In this document: piece by piece, positions 57,065-64,000 of the stretch
Layout: every line of letters starts with the position of its first letter
Position numbering within the stretch: position 1 is the first letter of the stretch
Assembly (NCBI GenBank): GCA_946811695.1
Contig: OX328123.1
Span: forward strand, 48,165,509 to 48,229,508
DNA length: 64,000 nucleotides
From: Gonocerus acuteangulatus
Taxonomy: Eukaryota; Arthropoda; Insecta; Hemiptera; Coreidae
Reading direction: 5' to 3'
Program-made: the position numbers and the translations under genes
Notes under the pieces: model-generated
Database searches by the model: none
The model's input: only the letters and a program-made list of their open reading frames with translations
What the model was told of the DNA's origin: nothing

Positions 57065-57442
57065 ATAAATTACCGTCATCTTAGCGCTATTGTCCTTAGC
57101 GTCACTTGGAAAGCTTAGACTAGAAACAGTTAATGTTTCTTCTTAATCTTTCGAGAAAAATGTAATAACGTGTAAAAATGTAAAATGAAATCTCAAAGCG
57201 AAGCAAGATCTTAGGGAAAACAAGAGGAAACTGTCAGTATCACGAGCGGAAACCAATCCATGTTGGCACCGAATGATATTGCTTATGTATGGCCACGTCC
57301 AATCATAAACCGTGTACCTGGAAGGCTAGTAACGCATAAACGTAAGTGAATTTCGCCCAAAAAAATGCTCCGGTGTGCAAATTTAATTAAAATCGGTCCA
57401 TTTTTGTGCCAGCAAGAGAGCGAACAGACATGTGTATACATT

Positions 57443-57510
<68 letters not shown>

Positions 57511-57530
57511 AACAAATTTAAATTACCAAT
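57065..57530 (-). mobile_element. HINE-A relic (minus strand)
   Basis: CGTCATCTTAGCGC at 57074-57087 matches the A-family 3' arm reversed. CCAGCAAGAGAGCGAACAGA near 57409 matches the block right of (TA)n in other copies, followed by (TA)n at 57447-57504 and a worn CAAATTT-AATTACC flank. Confidence 0.55.
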
Positions 57531-58313
57531 GCGTCTTGAGGCCAACCTCAAGAAAGGAAGTGATGTAGTATACGCGCTAATAGGTGTTCGCCTTCAAAAG
57601 GATGTTATGTTTCATGATTTCTAGCCATCTTTGTCAGAAAAGTTAAAGTTCGAAAAGGCGAGCAGAGCCGCCCGATGAAACTCTCGTTGTACGTTAACTT
57701 GTATCAAGAACTATTGAACCATGATGCCATGATTGTAATTATTATTATTGATAGAAGATCATCATGATTTGTCGAGTTAAAACTATAAATATAAATTTGT
57801 CGTTAAGGGTTAACTGTTTTAAGGATGTTCTATCCTTCTGCTCATATCGTTTTATGATTTCTGCGGAAAGAACTATTTTTATGCTCATGAAATACTTCCA
57901 ATACACACAAGTACCTATTCCAAGGAGTGCACAACACAATAGATATATTTAAAGTTCCCTATAGCTGCTTAGCATGTGCTACGATACCCGCGTGATACCC
58001 GGGGTTGTAGAAAGTGGTTTGGCTGGCGGATGTTGCAACGGGCCGGTTTTCTTCTAGTTCACATGCGAGTGGTGCCTTGTCCCCGTTCAATGAATCTAAC
58101 AATTCCTCTTTGCTTCTTCGCTTTCCTTAGCACAATAGTAAATAACTACCTTCCGGCGTTAATAGCGTAATAGTTGATACGCCGTTAAACTAAAAAAACA
58201 AAACAAAAAAAACTACCTTAATTCAACAAGGCACTAGCAAATCCTTGACAAATATTTGGAAACCTACCTATGATTCCTCAAAATACGTAGCACTTGAATT
58301 GTAGCATTTGACT
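57531..58313. other. Unassigned AT-rich DNA
   Basis: No gene or recognised repeat. Short open frames near 57745-57952 and 57976-58170 have no domain features. Confidence 0.4.
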
Positions 58314-59027
58314 AAAAAAAGACCCACTCGCATAAACTGCGTCATCTTAGCGCGGTTCCGTTATTATCCCTAGTCTCTATTGGAAAGACTAAAATAGAAA
58401 CAGTTATTATTTTAGTTCGACCTTTCTTAAAATGAAATGATGGTCGGCCAGCCCCAACCATCCACAACTAGAGATATGTATTTCACAGTTCAATGCATTG
58501 AAAAATATCAAAATGTTTCACATATTCTTGTGTTCTTCTACTATAATATTAATTCAACAAATAAATGCAATTTAAAACAAAATGAGCAAGTCGCTATGTT
58601 CGCGAGCTCTTAAAATCAATAAATAAGTAAAACAAAAAAAAAACAATTAATTAAGAAGTGAGCTAAACAACTACATAACCCGTTCAAAAGAACAAAAAAA
58701 CAAATTTGAAGTTTTAAGCACTTATGTATGTTATGTAAGCTTTTGAATAATTGCCTTCCACATACCTACCACGATTTCCTGACCGTTTTAGAGATATTAA
58801 GGAAAATATACGAAGTTCCCAAACGTTTCATGTCTATTAATAAAATATTTTCTTCTAATCTTTCCTTAACTCGAAACGTAACCAAAATTTAAACATCTTT
58901 GTTTATAAGAATTTCAAACATGCAGAAAATATTTTAACTGAATCCCTTGATTCTAACGCTCTTCCGGATTGCGTCATGAGCTCAACCTTATAAGCGGGGT
59001 TCCTCCCTAGGAAGGGAGCGCTAAAAG
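58314..59027 (-). mobile_element. HINE-A copy A5 (short, minus strand)
   Basis: The reversed 3' end (AAACTGCGTCATCTTAGCGC then GGTTCCGTT) is at 58335 and the reversed 5' end (GCGGGGTTCCTCCCTAGGAA then GGGAGCGCTAAAAG) near 58995-59026. Complete at both ends but lacking (TA)n; one internal 350-bp-type unit (58690-58900). Confidence 0.65.
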
Positions 59028-59177
59028 TAAACCTTTATACCTAGTAACGCAAAGAAGTAAGCGTAACGATTTTTTTCGCGCGAATGTCACCAAAATAATA
59101 ATGTTCCGGTGAAAGGATTCTGCTGTTAGCTTAACTAACTTGACCTTTGAAATCACACAAAATATTTTCGTACCTAA

Positions 59178-59321
59178 TTTTAGCGCGGTTCCTCCCTCCC
59201 CCATAGGGAGGAACCCCGCTTATAAGGTTGATACAATGAAACAATCCGGAAGTGCCGACAAGAAAATTTCGCGTTTCAGAACCCCTAGAGACCGAAAATA
59301 ACGGTGGTTCAAATTTGTATA

Positions 59322-59388
<67 letters not shown>

Positions 59389-60462
59389 CTGTTCGCTCAT
59401 TTCTGGCTTCCCTGATGGTCCGATTTTGATGAAATTTCGTACAAAAATCCGTCGTCCAATTTGAAAGGTCAAGTTCGTTAACCAGCAAAATCCGCCCACT
59501 GGAAGATGGCGTTTGGGGCGAAATTCGCGCAGAAAAATCGTAACGCTTACGTTTTTGAGTTCATAAGCTTGTAAGTACTCTTTTTATAGGCTTCTTGGGC
59601 CTGGAAAACGAATGAAACCATTTTCAAGGCGATAGCTTTAACCGTTTTCGAGAAAATTGGAAAAATAATTTTTGAATACCGTTTTTGGTTTGGGTACTTA
59701 GAATCACGGAATTCAGTTGAAACATTATCTGCATGTTCTACATTCATTAAAACTAATATGTTGAAAGTTATGTTACGTTTGGAGTTAAGGAAGGGTTAGA
59801 ATAAAATATTTTATGAACAGACATGAAAAGTTTTGGGAACTTCGTATACTTTCATTAATATCTCGAACACGGTTGGGAAATCGTGGTAAGTGGAAAGAAA
59901 CTATTTGAACGCTTACTAAATTCTCTACAAAAATGATTCTAAAACTATTTTTGATTAGGTTATGTCAATCGGAGAAATAAGTGCTTAAAACTTCAAATAC
60001 GTCTGTTTTGTTCTTATGAACAGGGTTTTGTCGTTCTTTTTGTAATTTTTGTCTCTTTCCCTTGGTTTTTTATTGCTTTTTATTTTTGTAATTTATTATG
60101 TTAGGAAAATGTATTTGTTTGTAAAACAGTATAGGAAAAATGAGACCAATTTTCTGTTGCTAGAAATAATGAAAATTTTGGGAACTTCGTATACTTTCAT
60201 TAATATCTCGAAAACAGTTCAAAATCTTGGGAAGCGAAAGGTTACCATTCGAAAGCTTACTAAATGGTCTACAAAAAATGTTCTGACGAAAGTTTTAATT
60301 GGGCGATGTCAATCAGAGAAATAAGTGCTTAAACCATTAAAGTAATTGATTTCTTTTATTCGGACGATTTTTTTGTCTGTTTTTATTCCTATTTTTTCAT
60401 TGCTTATAGTTGGATAAGGTATTTGACAATAAAATAGATTAATTAAAATAAGAAAAACAATT
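59178..60462 (+). mobile_element. HINE-A copy A3
   Basis: TTTTAGCGCGGTTCCTCCCT start, hairpin, (TA)n at 59319-59384, GTCTGTTCGCTC, CCGCCCACTGGAAGATGGCG and two internal repeats at about 59828 and 60174. Homology with A1 stops near 60462 and no own 3' end is seen. Confidence 0.65.
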
Positions 60463-61256
60463 CGAACAGGTAGATATCGAAAATAGCTGTGCTTCAAATT
60501 AGAATCTATTGTTGAGTAATTATATGAATCTTTGGATAATAATTCCAATAGTTAAAATTATAACTAAATTGGAAAATATGTATTTAATAGAATTCATTAA
60601 ACCTTTTACAGAGAACTCTATTTTTTATTTTAATTTTATTGATCAACAGGTCTTTGCATATATTTAAAAACTCTGTTGATATAACCTCTATATCGTTTTT
60701 GTTTGATTCAATAATAAGAAATCCTTTTTTCAATGATTTTATGTTTTTAGGCCAATCTATAATTCCTATGGGTTAATATGTTTTTTAAATTGAAGCTTTA
60801 AAGCCTCAACAGGAATATTTGTGTAATCACCCTTCACAGTTAATTTATTAGAATCATGAGTGACCGTTTTTGTGTTACAACTAACAATCTTTGAAAACGA
60901 AGTTTGACTATCCTTGTTATTGTTATTTTCCTTCTGTTTGGCCGAGATTTTCTATTCATGACTAATTCTCCTTGAATTTTTTGACTAGATCAAGAACCTA
61001 TTTTAAGCACTCTTAAATTCCTTAATTTAATTGAGGAAGTTTATCAAGCTTGATATAATAACTTTTGGGTTAATACGGGTGGTCTATACCGAGTCCTTTG
61101 TTTGTAAACACAAAGAGCCTTCTGAGTAACGGTAAAGGGCAGTAAAAGTGTATGACTTTACCTGGAAGCAGACCCTGCATACATAGAATTGCAATACGAG
61201 ACATTCTCATTCTTCCTTTCACCAGCTCCCGTGTAACATCTTAGATCTGTTTATAT
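60463..61256. other. Unassigned AT-rich DNA between HINE copies
   Basis: No gene or recognised element. Confidence 0.4.
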
Positions 61257-61395
61257 TGTTAGCGCGGTTCCTCCCTCCCTTCATAGGGAGGAACCCCGCT
61301 TATAAAATTGATCTCATGAAACAATCCGGAAGTGCCGACTAGAAAATTTCGCGTTTCAGAACCCCTAGAGACCGAAAATAACGGTGGTTCAAATT

Positions 61396-61437
<42 letters not shown>

Positions 61438-61440
61438 TAT

Positions 61441-61536
<96 letters not shown>

Positions 61537-62598
61537 CTGTTATTTGAAAGGTCAAGTTCGTTAACCAGCAAAATCCGCCCACTGGAAGATGGCGTTTGGG
61601 GCGAAATTCACGCAAATAAAATCGCAACGCTTACATTTTTGAGTTCATATGCTTGTAAGTACTCGTTTTGTGGGCTTCTTGGCCTAGGAAAACGAATGAA
61701 ATCGTTTTTAAGGCGATAGCTTTAACCGTTTTCGAGAAAATTGGGAACATAGTTGCTGAATAACCTTTTTTGGTTTTGGTACATAAAATCATGGGATTCA
61801 GTTGAAACATTTTTTGCATGTGCAAATTTTATCAAAACTAACATCTTAAACCTTTGGTTACGTTTGGAGTTAAGGAAGGGTTAGAATAAAATATTTTATG
61901 AACAGACATGAAAAGTTTTGGGAACTTCGTATATTTTCATTAATATCTCGAACACGGTTGGGAAATGTTCATAAGTGGATAGAAACCATTTGAAAGCTTT
62001 CTAAATTCTCTACAGAAAAGATTCTGAAACAAGTTTTGATTAGGTGATGTCAGTCGAAGAAATAAGTGCTTAAAACTTCAAATACGTCTGTTTAGTTCTT
62101 ATGAACGTGTGTTTGTCGTTCTTTTTGTAATTTTTGTCTCTTTCCCTTAGTTTTTTATTGATTTTTATTTTTGTAATTTCTTATGTTAAGAAAATGTATT
62201 TGTGTGTAAAACAGGATAGGTAAAATGAGACCAATTTTCTATAGCTAGAAATAATGAAAAGTTTTGGGAACTTCGTATACTTTCATTAATATCTCGAAAA
62301 CGGTTGAAAATCTTGGGAAGCGAAAGGTTACCATTCGAAAGCTTACTAAATGCTCTACAAAAAATGTTCTGACAAAAGTTTTAATTAGACGATGTTAATC
62401 GGAGAAATAAGATCGTAAATCAAGACCTTTCAAGACTGGTGGAACCAAAATAATAACTGCTTCTATTTTAATCTTCAGGCGATTCGCCAAAGTTGCGAAG
62501 CCTTATCAATAAATAAATATTTTAATCTTTCCAAATTAGACTAGGGATAAGAAAGGAACCGCGCTAAGATGATGCAGTTCCTGCGAGTCGGACTTTTT
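61257..62598 (+). mobile_element. HINE-A copy A4 (complete)
   Basis: Start TTAGCGCGGTTCCTCCCT, large (TA)n block 61397-61532, two internal repeats (about 61914 and 62261), end GGAACCGCGCTAAGATGATG, stem-loop GCAGTTCCTGC, GAGTCGGACTTTTT. The cleanest end-to-end A element without nested insertions. Confidence 0.7.
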
Positions 62599-64000
62599 AT
62601 TAAAATCGGGCCATTTTGAGCCAGCTAGAGAGCAAAAAAACAACGAACCGTGTCAGCCTATATTTTCAATTCATAGATGAGAATTGGTTTCTAGCGTACA
62701 CCATTAGAAGAAGGGTAAAAATAGCTCTGTCATAGAGAAATATGGTTAATGATTGATAGAGAGATGGGCTAGTGGTGTGTTGACAATGGTGAGGTTTCTC
62801 CTGCTAATGGTTGCTGCTAACGTGTCGTCTCTATTGTACACCAGATGAGACAATGCTTGTCTAGACCTTCTAGCCCGTTATTTTGGCAAGGTAACCCATC
62901 GAGTATATTCGGATCAATCGTTTTCCGAAACAATTATCTTCTTACTACAATAGTGTTATTTTTCTGCTTTTTTGAAGTGAACAGATTCTGAGTTTAAATT
63001 CGTTTTGAGGACTTTTTCAACCAATTAAGAAATCCATCGAAGAAATTAAGTATATACACTCAGGCAAGGCAACGTTTTGCTCATTTATAAAATTAAGATC
63101 CGATGAACCAATTAACATCAACTACAGCAATTTCATGCTCTTTAGTTTTGATTGATATGAAAACAGTTATCCTTTTCAAGAAAATAAAAATTAGTCTAGG
63201 GTGTATCTGTTATATATAAAACTATACTTTTTTGTACTTCTTTCGCTCGTAACTACATAAATGTATTAACGCTAGAGATTTTCCAAAAGCCCCAAAATAT
63301 TTTTAATGAAATGTTCTATAATGTCATATTATTTGGAAATGTTAACATTCATACGTCAAGAGATACGCAATATCAAAGCCTCTTTTCGAGCACTTTCCAA
63401 CGCCGTTGACTGATTTCAATCGCGGAGATATTCAATATGTTAAAAAGTTTAAAAAAATCCTGAAGCCGTCCTAATTGATCGATTTTCAAATTGTAAACTT
63501 TTTTTTAAAGCTAAATGCCTTATATATTTTTTAAAATATTTCAAGTACGTAGAGCATGTCGTTTGGATTTTGAAAAATTTAATTTTTTCGCTATTAACTC
63601 AATTGGAAAGATATTACGCATAAACTATCAATCCGATTTAAACGAATTGGGAGGTTATTTCAATAGACGATCATAATTTTTCTCCTGGAACAGGAGAATC
63701 CTAAATGCATTTTATGCTGCAGAACAAAATGATATAAAAAATGTCTATTTTCTACCCTTTACATATTTGTTTGTTGTTATTGTGCAAAGCAGCGAATAGA
63801 ATTTAACGTTTATAAATAATAGGACACAATAGAAAATTTCATTACGAATCTTTCGACACCTTAGAAAATGTTCTAGTGTGAATACTTTCAGATTTTGAGT
63901 GATTGAAGTACAAAAAAAATCGAATTAATTCTGAATTAAAAAAAAAAAAAGAAAAGAAAAAAAGAAATATGTTCCAGGAATGTTTCCATTTATGCATACA
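62599..64000. other. Unassigned AT-rich DNA to window end
   Basis: No exon with takeout-like sequence, no RNA gene and no recognised element; an A-rich patch at 63938-63965. Confidence 0.4.

Overview
The window is AT-rich, intron-bearing, repeat-dense eukaryotic DNA, almost certainly from an insect. Three gene families point there: a gustatory receptor ending in the TYhhhhhQF signature, a takeout/juvenile-hormone-binding-like secreted protein, and a small secreted protein of insect type. The order cannot be fixed from sequence alone; a hemipteran-type genome is possible.

Five protein genes are supported, mostly by joining short exons with matching splice phases. (1) 2096-14021 (+): a complete 8-exon gustatory receptor of 388 residues. 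(2) 10303-11169 (-): an intron-free cardiolipin synthase (CRLS1-like) lying inside the last intron of the receptor on the opposite strand. (3) 17351-22073 (-): a 4-exon secreted protein of 174 residues with a hydrophobic core and a CTFTPVC motif, a TATA box, and a first coding exon that contributes only the ATG. (4) 32991-45341 (+): a 4-exon LRRC51-like leucine-rich-repeat protein of 358 residues with an unusual Glu-rich tail. (5) 49064-56440 (+): the first two exons of a takeout/JHBP gene, whose remaining exons were not found before 64000. There is no sign that these genes share a pathway.

Most of the rest is mobile-element wreckage, and it can be dissected in detail. There are two 5S-rRNA-derived SINEs with target-site duplications and poly(A); one sits inside a hAT-like MITE whose empty-site paralogue is also present. 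Two hAT-like MITE families have 8-bp duplications. Two families of Helentron/HINE-like elements have subterminal inverted repeats, a (TA)n core, a conserved GCAG/CTGC 3' stem-loop and insertion within T runs. Helitron ends (TC...CTAG) are present, and one Helitron is split by a 691-bp fold-back element. A second, 1.67-kb fold-back element with TA duplications lies in a (TA)n tract. There are Penelope-like element tails carrying hammerhead-ribozyme-like cores, a dead Jockey-type LINE fragment, tRNA-like SINE pieces and a 97-bp satellite.

Layout: 1-2.1 kb repeats only; 2.1-14.1 kb receptor with nested CRLS1, a LINE and an arthropod repeat-gene relic; 14.3-17.1 kb satellite, palindromes and nested MITE/SINE; 17.3-22.1 kb secreted-protein gene; 22.2-32.9 kb repeats (fold-back in HINE); 33-45.3 kb LRRC51 with introns packed with HINEs; 45.4-49 kb sparse intergenic; 49-56.4 kb takeout 5' part; 56.5-64 kb HINE copies and unassigned AT-rich DNA.
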